The notes below the pieces were generated by a model. The model saw nothing but the letters and a program-made list of their open reading frames with translations, made no database searches and had not been told where the DNA came from. DNA of 64,000 nucleotides from Streptomyces xiaopingdaonensis (GTDB lineage: Bacteria; Actinomycetota; Actinomycetes; Streptomycetales; Streptomycetaceae). Positions 23,720 through 33,000 of this stretch are shown in pieces. The stretch covers positions 62,001 through 126,000 of the forward strand of contig NZ_AJTQ01000139.1 of assembly GCF_000262345.1 (NCBI RefSeq), in the 5' to 3' direction. Position 1 is the stretch's first letter; the number at the start of each line of letters is the position of its first letter. The position numbers were made by a program, and so were the translations under genes.

Positions 23720-25195
23720 CTAGCCGACGGGAGGCCGGCCGCCCTCGGCCGTCGGCACGCGGAGCACGAAGCTTGCCCCGCCCGCGGGTGACTGTCCCAC
23801 CGTGAGCGTCCCGCCGTGCCGTTCGGCCACGTCGCGCGCGATGGCGAGGCCGAGTCCCGCGCCGCCCTCGTCGCGGCTGCGCGCGTCGTCGAGGCGGACG
23901 AACCGCTCGAAGATCCGCCGGCGTTCGGCCTCCGGCACGCCGGGCCCGTCGTCCTCCACGGCGAGTTCGAGGCGGCCGGGGCTCTCGCGGCGCATGCGGA
24001 CGCGCACCTCGCTCCGTGCGTGGCGCTCGGCGTTGTCGAGCAGGTTGCGCAGGACGCGTCCGAACTGGCCGCGCGAGCCCGCGACTTCGTCGGGGACCAG
24101 GGACTCGGCGCGGGGCGCGACGCGGTGGCCCGCGCGCTGCGAGAGCTCCTCGCGGACGAGTTCGGCCGGCGAGAACCGGCCGTGCTGCGGGCGCTCGCCC
24201 GCGTCGAGCCTGGCGAGGAGCAGGAGGTCGGCGGCGAGCTGCTGGAGGCGGACCGTGTCGGTCACCGCGCCCGGCAGGTCGAGGAGTTCGGGGTGCGCCT
24301 CGGCGACCTCCAACTGGGTGCGGAGGGAGGCGATCGGGCTGCGCAGCTCGTGCGAGGCGTCGGCGACGAAGCGGCGCTGGCGCTCCGTCGAGGTCTCCAG
24401 CGCGGCGAGGGTCTCGTTGGTGGTGTGTGCGAGGCGGGCGATCTCGTCGCGGGAGTCGGGCACGGGGACGCGGCGTCCCAGGTCGGCGCTGGCGGTGATC
24501 GTCCCCATCTCCCTGCGGATGCCCTCGACGGGGCGCAGCGCACGCCGGACGACGAGCCACGTCACCCCGGCCACCACGACGAGCAGCACGGGCAGGCCGA
24601 CGAGCATCGCGCGGGTGACGGTGGCGACGGCCTCCTCCTGGTCGCGGAGGGAAGCGCCGGCGTAGACGGTCACCGGGGTGCCGTCCGCCGTCGTCGTGCG
24701 CACGGCGACGACGCCGAAGTCCTGCTCGCCCACGGCGTCTTCGGCGCGCGTCGGCTCGCCGTCGTCGTCCACGGGGAAGGTGACGGTCTCCTCCTCGCTC
24801 CCGCTGTCGGCGTCGGGTTCGGCGGAACGGTCGTCCTCGTCGTCGGGATCGTCGTCCTCGTCGTCGCGGTCCTGCGAGGCACGTTCGGGACGGTGGAAGT
24901 CGGCGAAGGGTGCCTCGCCCTCCAGGTGGTCCGAGGCGCCGAGGACCCGGCCGTCGGCGTCGACGACCTGTATCGGGTCGTCGTCGAGCGCGTCGAGGCC
25001 GTGCACGTCGCCGGTGGCCGCCGCGGAGGTCTGCGCGGCGACCTCGCGGGCCTGGGCCTCCGCGGCGAGTGCGGCGTTGTCGGCGAGCCCGGAGCGGAGC
25101 ACCGAGACCACGAGGAGCCCTACGGCGACGAGAGCGGCCGCGACCACGGCCGTCGCACCGAGCGCGGCACGCAGCCGCACGGAGCCGCTACGCAT
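23720..25195 (-). CDS. OmpR-class sensor histidine kinase with acidic extracytoplasmic loop
   Basis: 491 aa. TM1 at about 10-32, extracytoplasmic domain about 35-193, TM2 about 194-216, HAMP about 217-270, phosphoacceptor H282 in DASHELRSPIAS, N-box NLLDNAERHA and G-box GGAGLGLAIARDVAERHGG. The sensor loop contains a run in which most residues from 109 to 136 are Asp or Glu (RDDEDDDPDDEDD), suggesting binding of cations or cationic peptides. Its ATG overlaps the response regulator's 3' end by 8 bases. The next gene beyond the regulator encodes a PepSY protein, the usual output of this type of system. Confidence 0.93.
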   Translation of the reverse strand: MRSGSVRLRAALGATAVVAAALVAVGLLVVSVLRSGLADNAALAAEAQAREVAAQTSAAATGDVHGLDALDDDPIQVVDADGRVLGASDHLEGEAPFADFHRPERASQDRDDEDDDPDDEDDRSAEPDADSGSEEETVTFPVDDDGEPTRAEDAVGEQDFGVVAVRTTTADGTPVTVYAGASLRDQEEAVATVTRAMLVGLPVLLVVVAGVTWLVVRRALRPVEGIRREMGTITASADLGRRVPVPDSRDEIARLAHTTNETLAALETSTERQRRFVADASHELRSPIASLRTQLEVAEAHPELLDLPGAVTDTVRLQQLAADLLLLARLDAGERPQHGRFSPAELVREELSQRAGHRVAPRAESLVPDEVAGSRGQFGRVLRNLLDNAERHARSEVRVRMRRESPGRLELAVEDDGPGVPEAERRRIFERFVRLDDARSRDEGGAGLGLAIARDVAERHGGTLTVGQSPAGGASFVLRVPTAEGGRPPVG

Positions 25196-25859
25196 GCGCG
25201 TCCCCTTCGGTGAGCCGGTATCCGGCCCCGCGCACCGTCGTGATCCAGTCGGCGCCGAGCTTCCGTCGCAGCGCGCTGACGTAGACCTCGACGATGTTCA
25301 CGTCGCCCTGGTAGGCGAAGTCCCAGACGTGCTCCAGGATCTCGCCCTTCGAGACCACCTCCCCCGCCCGCATCGCGAGGTACTCGAGGACCGCGAACTC
25401 CTTAGCCGTCAGCTCCGGTCGGCTCTCGCCCACCGTCACGCGCCGTCTGGCGGGGTCGAGCGTGAGGCGGCCGAGGCGGAGCAGGGCGTCGCCGCGGCCG
25501 GCGCGGCGGCGGAGGAGGGCGCGGATGCGGGCGAGGAGGACGACGTAGGAAAACGGCTTGGTGAGGTAGTCGTCGGCGCCGGTGTCGAGGCCCTCGGCCT
25601 CGTCGTACTCGCCGTCCTTCGCCGTGAGCATGAGGATCGGCGTCTCGTCGCCGGCGGCGCGGAGCTCGGCGCAGACGCGGTAGCCGTTGAGGCCGGGGAG
25701 CATCAGGTCGAGGACGACGAGGTCGTAGCCGCCTTCGCGCGCGAGGTGGAGTCCTTCGATTCCGTCGTGCGCGAGGTCGACGGCGAAGCCCTCGGCGCGG
25801 AGCCCCTTGGCGAGGGACTGCGCGAGACGCCGTTCGTCCTCCACGATCAGCAGGCGCAT
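25188..25859 (-). CDS. OmpR/PhoB-family response regulator
   Basis: 223 aa. Receiver: E7-D8, phospho-acceptor D51 (VVLDLMLPGLNG), MLTAKD and LTKPFS. C-terminal winged helix: ELTAKEFAVLEYLAMRAGEVVSKGEI (in parts) and VYVSALRRKLG. It precedes and overlaps the kinase gene. It is divergent from the PepSY gene, and the 115-bp gap holds three phased CTTCAG repeats that are likely its binding sites, giving joint control of its own operon and the PepSY gene. Confidence 0.94.
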   Translation of the reverse strand: MRLLIVEDERRLAQSLAKGLRAEGFAVDLAHDGIEGLHLAREGGYDLVVLDLMLPGLNGYRVCAELRAAGDETPILMLTAKDGEYDEAEGLDTGADDYLTKPFSYVVLLARIRALLRRRAGRGDALLRLGRLTLDPARRRVTVGESRPELTAKEFAVLEYLAMRAGEVVSKGEILEHVWDFAYQGDVNIVEVYVSALRRKLGADWITTVRGAGYRLTEGDAHA

Positions 25860-25882
25860 CCGTACACCTTGCCAGAGCGCGC

Positions 25883-25919
25883 CTGAAGCGCTCTTCAGCT
25901 CGCTTCAGGTCCCCTTCAG
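25883..25919. promoter_or_regulatory. Phased CTTCAG direct repeats, likely response-regulator box
   Basis: CTTCAG at 25893, 25903 and 25914 (spacing 10 and 11 bp, one helical turn) plus an inverted CTGAAG at 25883. This is the normal arrangement of OmpR/PhoB-family sites, placed between the regulator gene and the divergent PepSY gene. Confidence 0.7.
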
Positions 25920-25974
25920 CATCCTCGTCGCACGGTGGTCCCCTGACTCGGTCCGATCCCGACGGAGGGAAACC

Positions 25975-26685
25975 ATGCAGCTCAAGCGATTCACCCGGCG
26001 CAACACCGTGCTCGCGGGCGTCGCGGCGGCCGTCCTGGTCGGCGGCGGTGCCTCGGCCGTCGCGTTCAGCGGCGGCTCGTCGGACGGCGGCTCCTCGGAC
26101 GGCGGCTCCTCGGACGGCGGCTCCTCGGCGCAGGCGACCGCGGGCTCGCAGCGCGCTCAGGCAGGCGCGTCCTCGCTCGACCGCGAGGACAGGGGCGACG
26201 TCCGGATCTCCGCGACCGGCGCCGTCGACCGCGTGCTGAAGGCGGTTCCGGGCGACGTCACCGAGCTGGAGCTCGACCACGACGACGGCCGGTACGTCTG
26301 GGAGGCCGACGTGCTCGGGAAGGGCGGTGGCTGGCACGAGGTGACGCTCGACGCCGACTCCGGCAGGCTCCTCGAGAAGCACAAGGAGCGCGCGGACGAC
26401 GCGGAGGAGCGCGCCGCGCACCGCGCGAAGGCGAAGCACACCTCCGCCGCCTTCGACGGCGGCCACGTCGACGCGCGGGACGCGCTCTCCACGGCCGAGA
26501 AGTACGGCACCGCGACCGAACTCGACCTGGAGCGCGTCGAGTCCGGCCGGGGCGGCGCCGTCTGGGAGATCGAGACGGCCGACGGCTCGGGCGTGGAGCG
26601 GACGGTCCTGGTGGGCCTCGACGACGGCAAGGTCAAGGGCGTGGAGACGGAACAGAAGGCGGACGGCGACGAGGACGACGACTGA
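25975..26685 (+). CDS. Secreted/membrane-anchored PepSY-domain protein
   Basis: 236 aa with an ideal ribosome site (CGGAGGGA). N-terminal TM or signal segment NTVLAGVAAAVLVGGGASAVA (in part, about 10-30), then a flexible GGSSD repeat linker (33-51), then two PepSY domains: ISATGAVDRVLKAVPGDVTELELDHD... with VWEADVLGKGGGWHEVTLDA, and DARDALSTAEKYGTATELDL with VWEIETADGSGVERTVLVGL. The acidic C-terminus ends DGDEDDD. PepSY proteins are thought to inhibit or sense proteases at the envelope. The divergent two-component system presumably controls it. Confidence 0.88.
   Translation: MQLKRFTRRNTVLAGVAAAVLVGGGASAVAFSGGSSDGGSSDGGSSDGGSSAQATAGSQRAQAGASSLDREDRGDVRISATGAVDRVLKAVPGDVTELELDHDDGRYVWEADVLGKGGGWHEVTLDADSGRLLEKHKERADDAEERAAHRAKAKHTSAAFDGGHVDARDALSTAEKYGTATELDLERVESGRGGAVWEIETADGSGVERTVLVGLDDGKVKGVETEQKADGDEDDD
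26071..26127 (+). repeat. 15-bp tandem repeat coding for GGSSD linker
   Basis: 3.8 copies of GGCGGCTCCTCGGAC (first copy has one change). It is in frame and likely varies in number between strains. Confidence 0.85.
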
Positions 26686-26723
26686 GGCGTACGCCCCTGC
26701 GATCCGCGGAACCTCGCGCACCA

Positions 26724-26750
26724 CCGGCCCGGGCCAGGCGCCCGGGCCGG
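26724..26750. terminator. Bidirectional terminator between PepSY gene and meaB
   Basis: A perfect 11-bp stem CCGGCCCGGGC/GCCCGGGCCGG with a 5-base loop in a convergent gap. Confidence 0.85.
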
Positions 26751-26809
26751 TTCGCGTGCCGGTGCGGCGGAAGTACGGCCGCACCGGGCGCGCTTGACGA
26801 GGGCGCCCC

Positions 26810-27778
26810 TCAGCCCGCCTCGGTCAGCTCGGCGAGGAGTTCGTCCGCCGCCCCGTAGGGGTCGAGGGTGCCGCCGAGGACGCGTCCGGCGAGGGCGTCC
26901 AGCCGTGCGCCGCCGCGCAATTCACCGATCCGCTCGCGGAGGGCCGTCACCGCGATCGTCTCGATCTCGCGGGCGGCCCGGCGGGCGCGGCGCTCGGTGA
27001 GCACCCCGTGCTCCTCCATCCAGCCGCGGTGCTTCTCCACGGCCGCCACCACCTCGTCGACGCCCACACCCTCGGCGGCGACGGTCTTCACCACCGGCTG
27101 CCGCCAGTCCCCGGGGGCGCGCGCCTCGCCGAGGCCGAGCATGTGGTTGAGCTCCCGGGCCGTCGCGTCGGCGCCTTCCCTGTCCGCCTTGTTGACGACG
27201 AAGACGTCGCCGATCTCCAGGATGCCGGCCTTCGCCGCCTGGATGCCGTCGCCCATGCCGGGTGCGAGGAGCACGACGGCGGTGTCGGCCTGCGCCGCGA
27301 TGTCCACCTCCGACTGCCCGACGCCGACGGTCTCCACGAGCACCACGTCGCAGCCGGCGGCGTCGAGCACCCTGATCGCCTGCGGCGCGGACCAGGAGAG
27401 GCCGCCGAGGTGGCCGCGGGTCGCCATGGAGCGGATGTAGACGCCGGAGTCGGAGGCGTGCTCGCTCATGCGGACGCGGTCGCCGAGGAGGGCTCCGCCG
27501 GAGAAGGGCGAGGAGGGGTCTATCGCGAGGACGCCCACCCTCCTGCCGGTCCGCCGGTAGGCGCTGACCAGTGCGGAGGTCGAGGTCGACTTCCCCACAC
27601 CGGGCGCCCCCGTGACGCCGACGACCTGCGCCCCGCCGCAGTGCGGCGCCAACTCGGCCATCACCGCCCGCAGTTCGGGCGCCGCCCCCTCGACGAGGGA
27701 GATCAGCCTCGCCACCGCGCGCGGCCTCCCCTCGCGCGCCTGGGCGACGAGACCGGGTACGTCCACTCGGGCCGCCAT
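26810..27778 (-). CDS. meaB: MeaB/ArgK-type GTPase, chaperone of B12-dependent mutases
   Basis: 322 aa. G3E-family P-loop GTPase that gates loading and protects adenosylcobalamin in acyl-CoA mutases. P-loop GAPGVGKST (57-65), Walker B/G3 ETVGVGQSE (149-157), base-specificity motif NKAD (196-199), and the C-terminal dimerisation arm (RAAREIETIAVTALRERI in part). Partner in this window is IcmA, although methylmalonyl-CoA mutase elsewhere is also possible. Downstream of the thiolase gene on the same strand, separated by a terminator-like hairpin. Confidence 0.93.
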   Translation of the reverse strand: MAARVDVPGLVAQAREGRPRAVARLISLVEGAAPELRAVMAELAPHCGGAQVVGVTGAPGVGKSTSTSALVSAYRRTGRRVGVLAIDPSSPFSGGALLGDRVRMSEHASDSGVYIRSMATRGHLGGLSWSAPQAIRVLDAAGCDVVLVETVGVGQSEVDIAAQADTAVVLLAPGMGDGIQAAKAGILEIGDVFVVNKADREGADATARELNHMLGLGEARAPGDWRQPVVKTVAAEGVGVDEVVAAVEKHRGWMEEHGVLTERRARRAAREIETIAVTALRERIGELRGGARLDALAGRVLGGTLDPYGAADELLAELTEAG

Positions 27779-27837
27779 CGCGTGCTCCGCTCCTCGTAAG
27801 TACGTCTGGACACGCCGGAGGTCACCGGCGGAAACGA

Positions 27838-27863
27838 GCGCGGGAGGCGTGCGCCTCCCGCGC
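27838..27863 (-). terminator. Hairpin between thiolase gene and meaB
   Basis: 12-bp inverted repeat GCGCGGGAGGCG/CGCCTCCCGCGC with a 2-base spacer, 20 bases after the thiolase stop. It may limit read-through into meaB. Confidence 0.65.
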
Positions 27864-27883
27864 CGACTGGCGGGTCGCGCCCG

Positions 27884-29086
27884 TCACCTGCCCGGCACGC
27901 GCAGCAGCAGTGCGTCGCCCTGCCCGCCGCCGCCGCAGAGCGCCGCGGCACCCGTGCCGCCGCCGCGCCGCCTCAGCTCCAGCGCGAGGTGGAGTGCGAT
28001 ACGCGCCCCGGACATCCCGATCGGGTGACCCAGCGCGATGGCGCCTCCGTTGACGTTCACCTTTTCGGTGTCGACGCCGAGGTCCTTCGTCGACTGCACG
28101 GCGACGGCCGCGAACGCCTCGTTGATCTCGATCAGATCGAGGTCCCCGACGGCGAGCCCGTCCTTCTTCAGGGCGTGCTCCACGGCGCTGGACGGCTGCG
28201 ACTGGAGCGAGTTGTCGGGCCCCGCGACGTTGCCGTGCGCGCCGATCTCGGCGATCCACTCGAGGCCGAGCTCCTCCGCCTTCGCCCGACTCATCACGAC
28301 GACCGCCGCGGCACCGTCGGAGATCTGCGAGGAGGAACCGGCCGTGATCGTGCCGTCCTTGGCGAAGGCCGGGCGCAGCCTGCCGAGGGATTCCTCCGTG
28401 GTCTCCGCGCGGATCCCCTCGTCCTGCGAGAAGACGACCGGGTCGCCCTTCCGCTGCGGGATCTCCACCGGCGTGATCTCCGCCTCGAAGAGACCGCCCT
28501 GCTGCGCCGCCGCGGCCCGCTGGTGGGAGGCGGCGGCGACGGCGTCCTGCTCGGCGCGGCCGATGCCGAGCCGGGTGTTGTGCCTCTCGGTCGACTCGCC
28601 CATGGCGACGTTCTCGAAGGAGTCGGTGAGCCCGTCGTGCGCCATCGAGTCGAGCACCTCGAGGGAGCCGTACTTGTACCCCGCGCGCGACTTCGGCAGC
28701 AGGTGCGGCGCGTTGGTCATCGACTCCTGGCCGCCCGCCACGACGACGTCGAACTCGCCCGCGCGCACGAGCTGGTCGGCGAGGGCGATCGCGTCGAGCC
28801 CGGAGAGGCAGACCTTGTTGACGGTGAGCGCGGGGACGTTCATCGGGACGCCGGCGTGCACGGCGGCCTGCCGCGCCGGGATCTGGCCGGCACCGGCCGT
28901 GAGGACCTGACCCATGATCACGTACTCGACCTGGTCGCCGCCGATGCCGGCCCTGTCGAGCGCCGCCTTGATCGCGAAGCCGCCCAACTCGGAACCGGAG
29001 AAGGGCTTCAGGGACCCGAGCAGCCGCCCCATGGGGGTGCGGGCGCCGGCGACGATCACTGAGGTGGTGCGGGAGGTGCGAGTCAT
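27884..29086 (-). CDS. Acetyl-CoA acetyltransferase (thiolase)
   Basis: 400 aa, biosynthetic/degradative thiolase fold. Nucleophile C93 ([10 protein letters not shown]), catalytic His H354 ([12 protein letters not shown]) and second cysteine C384 ([14 protein letters not shown]). EINEAFAA and the [11 protein letters not shown] motif (a thiolase landmark) are intact. It condenses two acetyl-CoA to acetoacetyl-CoA or cleaves it. AAGGGA precedes the ATG. With the 3-hydroxybutyryl-CoA dehydrogenase at 48.5 kb it would supply the butyryl/crotonyl-CoA branch. Divergent from the epimerase. Confidence 0.94.
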   Translation of the reverse strand: MTRTSRTTSVIVAGARTPMGRLLGSLKPFSGSELGGFAIKAALDRAGIGGDQVEYVIMGQVLTAGAGQIPARQAAVHAGVPMNVPALTVNKVCLSGLDAIALADQLVRAGEFDVVVAGGQESMTNAPHLLPKSRAGYKYGSLEVLDSMAHDGLTDSFENVAMGESTERHNTRLGIGRAEQDAVAAASHQRAAAAQQGGLFEAEITPVEIPQRKGDPVVFSQDEGIRAETTEESLGRLRPAFAKDGTITAGSSSQISDGAAAVVVMSRAKAEELGLEWIAEIGAHGNVAGPDNSLQSQPSSAVEHALKKDGLAVGDLDLIEINEAFAAVAVQSTKDLGVDTEKVNVNGGAIALGHPIGMSGARIALHLALELRRRGGGTGAAALCGGGGQGDALLLRVPGR

Positions 29087-29286
29087 GGTGTTCCCTTCCG
29101 GCCGGGAAGTGAAGTCGGGGCGCGGCCGGGTGCCCGGCCGCCTCCGGCCCGGCCCACACGGTCCCGGGCACGCGCCCGCACGAGGGTTGGCGCCAATGTA
29201 CTGAGCAGTATGCTTCCCGGTCACCCCGCGTACGGTGTGACCGTGCGCACGTTGCGTAACCACGGCGCAAGCGCTGCACTGTCCCC

Positions 29287-29730
29287 ATGCTGACGCGTAT
29301 CGACCACATCGGGATCGCCTGCTTCGACGTCGAGGAGACCGCCGGGTTCTACGCCCGCACCTACGGCTTCGAGGTCGCCCACACCGAGGTCAACGAGGAG
29401 CAGGGGGTCAGGGAGGCCATGCTCAGGGTCAACGGCACCGACGACGGCGGCGCCACCTGGCTCCAGCTCCTGGAGCCGGTGCGGGAGGACTCGGCCGTCG
29501 GGAAGTGGCTCGCCAAGAACGGCGAGGGCGTCCACCACATCGCCTTCGGCACCGCCGACGTCGACGCGGACTCCGAGGAGATCGGGGAGAAGGGCGTCCG
29601 CGTCCTCTACGACGAGCCGAGGCGCGGCTCGATGGATTCCCGTATCACCTTCCTCCACCCCAAGGACTGCCACGGCGTTCTCACCGAACTCGTCACCGCT
29701 GCAGGGTCGTCGAGCCGGGCGGACCACTGA
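29287..29730 (+). CDS. mce: Methylmalonyl-CoA epimerase
   Basis: 147 aa, VOC superfamily. The four metal ligands are at H7 (RIDHIGIA), Q60 (WLQLLEP), H84 (GVHHIAFG) and E134 (VLTELV), matching the known His-Gln-His-Glu set. It interconverts (R)- and (S)-methylmalonyl-CoA, linking propionyl-CoA to the mutase and to polyketide extender supply. No clear Shine-Dalgarno before ATG 29287; probably leaderless or short leader. It lies immediately upstream of scy, whose promoter overlaps its stop codon. Confidence 0.94.
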   Translation: MLTRIDHIGIACFDVEETAGFYARTYGFEVAHTEVNEEQGVREAMLRVNGTDDGGATWLQLLEPVREDSAVGKWLAKNGEGVHHIAFGTADVDADSEEIGEKGVRVLYDEPRRGSMDSRITFLHPKDCHGVLTELVTAAGSSSRADH

Positions 29731-29755
29731 CGTCCGCTTCTCGGCCCGGTAGAGT
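29727..29755 (+). promoter_or_regulatory. Putative HrdB-type promoter of scy
   Basis: CTGACG (29727-29732), 17-bp spacer, TAGAGT (29750-29755): close to the Streptomyces vegetative consensus TTGACn/TAGRRT. It overlaps the mce stop and leaves a leader of about 240 bases before scy. Confidence 0.6.
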
Positions 29756-30000
29756 GACACTTCGGCCGGGGCGGAATCGCTGCGCTTGCGGTGGGGTCCC
29801 CGGCTGGGGGCTCGGTCCACGTTCCGCCGACGATCTGACACCATTTCCGGGAGGACCTCCTCCACCGGACGGGACAGCGCCCGAGGGCACTGCCGCTCCG
29901 CCCGGACGGACCCGGTACCACCGGGCCGGCAAGCGGAGGGGGTTCGACCGAGATGCCCGGATCACCTCCACGACGACCAGGGGACGGATGGGACCGCGCA

Positions 30001-33000
30001 GTGCGGGGCTACGACCGCTACGAGGCTGACGACCAGCTCTCGCAGTTCGAGGCCGAGATGGATCGGCTGAAGAAGGAACGCGAGAAGGCCGTCGACCACG
30101 CCGACGACCTCGGCTACCAGGTCGAAGTGCTGCGTGCCAAGTTGCACGAGGCGCGACGCACCCTTGCCACGCGCCCGGCGAGCTACGACAACCTCGCGCA
30201 GCAGGCGGAGCAGATGCTCCGCAACGCCCAACTCCAGGCCGACCAGATGCGCGGGGACGCGGAGCGCGAACTCCGCGACGTACGCGCGCAGAACCAGCGG
30301 GTGCGCCAGGAGCAGGCGGAGCAGCAGGCACGCCTCCAGTCCGAGCTGCACGCCGAGGCCGTACGCCGCCGTCAGCAACTCGACCAGGAACTCGCCGAGC
30401 GCCGCACCACCGTCGAGAACCACGTCAACGAGAACGTCGCCTGGGCCGAGCAGGTCCGCACCCGCACCGAGGAGCAGGCGCGGCGCCTCATGGAGGAGAC
30501 CCGCACCGAGGCCGAACGCACCCTCGCGCAGGCGCGCGCCGAGGCGCAGCGCCTCGCCGACGAGTCGCGCAGCCGCGTCGGTGCCGAGTCCGAGGAGGCG
30601 CGCACCGAGGCGGACGCCGTACTCCGCCGGGCACGCGCCGAGGCCGAGCGCCTGGTCAACGCGGCCTCCGCGCAGGCGCAGGAGGCCAGCGACCACGCGG
30701 AGCAGGTCCGCGCCACCAGCGCGCAGGCGGCCGAGACCGGCCGGCGCGAGGCCGCCGAACTCCAGCGCGCCGCCGAGGAGCGGATGCGGAAGGCCGAGGA
30801 GGAGGCGCAGCAGCTCCGCGAGGAGGCCGAGCGCCTGCGCGCCGAGGCCGAGGAGACGGCGGAGAAGCGCCTCGCGGACGCCGAGTCGGAGAACGAGCAG
30901 CGCACCCGCACCGCGAAGGCCGAGGTCGCCCGCCTCGTCGGCGAGGGCACGAAGGAGGCCGAGGCGCTCAGGTCCGAGGCCGAGCAGCTCAAGGAAGAGG
31001 CGAAGGCCGAGGCGGAGCGGCTCGTCGCGGAGGCGAAGGAGCAGGCCCGCACGACGACGGCCGAGGAGTCGGCGAACCAGCTCGCCGAGGCGGCACGCAC
31101 CGCGGACGAGGTCCTCACCAAGGCGGCCGAGGAGGCGAAGGCGACCACCAAGGCCGCGGCGGAGGAGGCCGAACGGCTCCGCAAGGAGGCCGAGGAGGAG
31201 GCCGACCGCCTCCGTTCCGAGGCGCACGACACCGCGGAAGAGCTCAAGGGCTCGGCGCAGAACGACACCAAGGAGTACCGCGCCAAGACCGTCGCCCTCC
31301 AGGAGGAGGCGCGGATGCTGCGGAGCGAGGCCGAGCAGCTGCGCACCAGGGCGGTCGAAGAGGGCGAGCGCATCCGCAGCGAGGCCCGCAGGGAGGCCGT
31401 CCAGCAGATCGAGGAGGCGGCGACCCGCGCCGAGGAGCTCCTCGCCAAGGCGAAGGCCGACGCGGAGGAGACGCGCACCGACGCGACGAGCGAGAGCGAA
31501 CGCGTCCGCACCGAGGCGATCGAGCGCGCCACCTCGCTGCGCAACCAGGCCGACGAGGCCCTGGAGCGGGCGCGGACCGAGTCGGAGGAGCTGCGCACCC
31601 AGGCCGAGCAGCAGGCCGAGGAGACCCGCGCCGAGGCGGACGAAGCCGCGCGCCGCGTCCGCGAGGAGGCGGAGGAGGCGGCCTCGGAACGCAGGGCGGA
31701 GATGGCAGCGGAGGCCGAGCGGCTGCGTGCCGAGGGAGAGCGCCAGGTCGCGGAGGCCGAAGAGGCGCTCGCCGACGCACGGGCCGAGGCCGAACGGCTC
31801 CGCGAGGAGGCGAAGAGCGAGGGCGAGCGGCTCCGCAGCGAGGCGGCGGAGCGCGCCCGCACCGTGCAGCAGCAGGCCGAGGAGGAGGCCGAACGGCTCC
31901 GCGAGGAGGCGGCGTCGGAGGCTTCGCAGAGCAGGGCCGAGGGCGAGGCGTACGCGGTGCAGCTGCGTACCGAGGCCGAGACGGAGGCCGAACGCCTCCG
32001 CGCCGAGGCGCAGGAGACCGCGGACCGGGTGCGGGCCGAGGCGGACGCGGCGGCCGAGCGGCGGGGCACCGAGGCGGCCGAGGTTCTCGCCGCCGCCCGC
32101 GAGGAGGCGGCAAGGCTGCGCGCCGAGGCGGACGAACTCCTCGCCACCGCGCGGGAGGAGGCGCACCAGGAGCGCACCTCGGCGCGGGAGCAGTCCGAGG
32201 AGCTGCTGGCGCAGGCGCGGACGCGGGTCGAGGAGGCGCAGGCCGAGGCGGAGCGCACGGTGGCGGACGCGGAGCGGCGCTCGGCCGAACTCGTCGCGGC
32301 GGCCGAGGAGACGGCGCAGCAGGTGCGCGACTCCGTCGCCGGTCTCCACGAGGAGGCGGAGACGCAGATCGCCGAGGCACGCGCCGCGGCGGAGGCCGAG
32401 GCCCGCGCCCTGCGCTCCGAGGCCGAGCAGGCGGCCGAGACGCTGCGCCGGGAGGCGAACGAGGAGGCGGAGACGGCCAAGTCCCTCGCGGAGACGACCG
32501 TTTCGGAGGCGTCGGCCGAGTCCGACCGCCTCCGCGCCGAGGCGGAGCAGGCGCTCGACGACGCCCGCACGGAGGCGTCACGCAAGCGCAGCGAGGCGGC
32601 GGAGCAGGCCGACGAACTCGTCACCCGCGCGCAGGAGGACGCCCGCGCGGCGCAGGCCGCCGCCGAGGAGCAGGCCGACTCGATGGTCACCGCGGCGCGT
32701 ACGGAGGCCGAACGGCTCGTCGCCGAGGCGCGGGCCGAGGGCCGCGAGGCCGTGGAGAAGGCCAGGTCCGACGCGAACACGATGCTGGAGGAGGCGCGGA
32801 ACGACGCCAACGCCATAAGGACCCGCGCCGAGGAGCTGCGCTCCCGGATCGAGGGCGAGGTCGAGGAGCTCCACGAGCGCGCACGCCGGGAGTCGGCGGA
32901 GGCGATGCAGTCGGCGGGCGAGCGGTGCGACAAGCTCGTCAAGGCTGCTGAGGAGCAACTCGCCGAGGCGCGCGAGGAGTCGGAGCGGCTGGTGTCGGAG

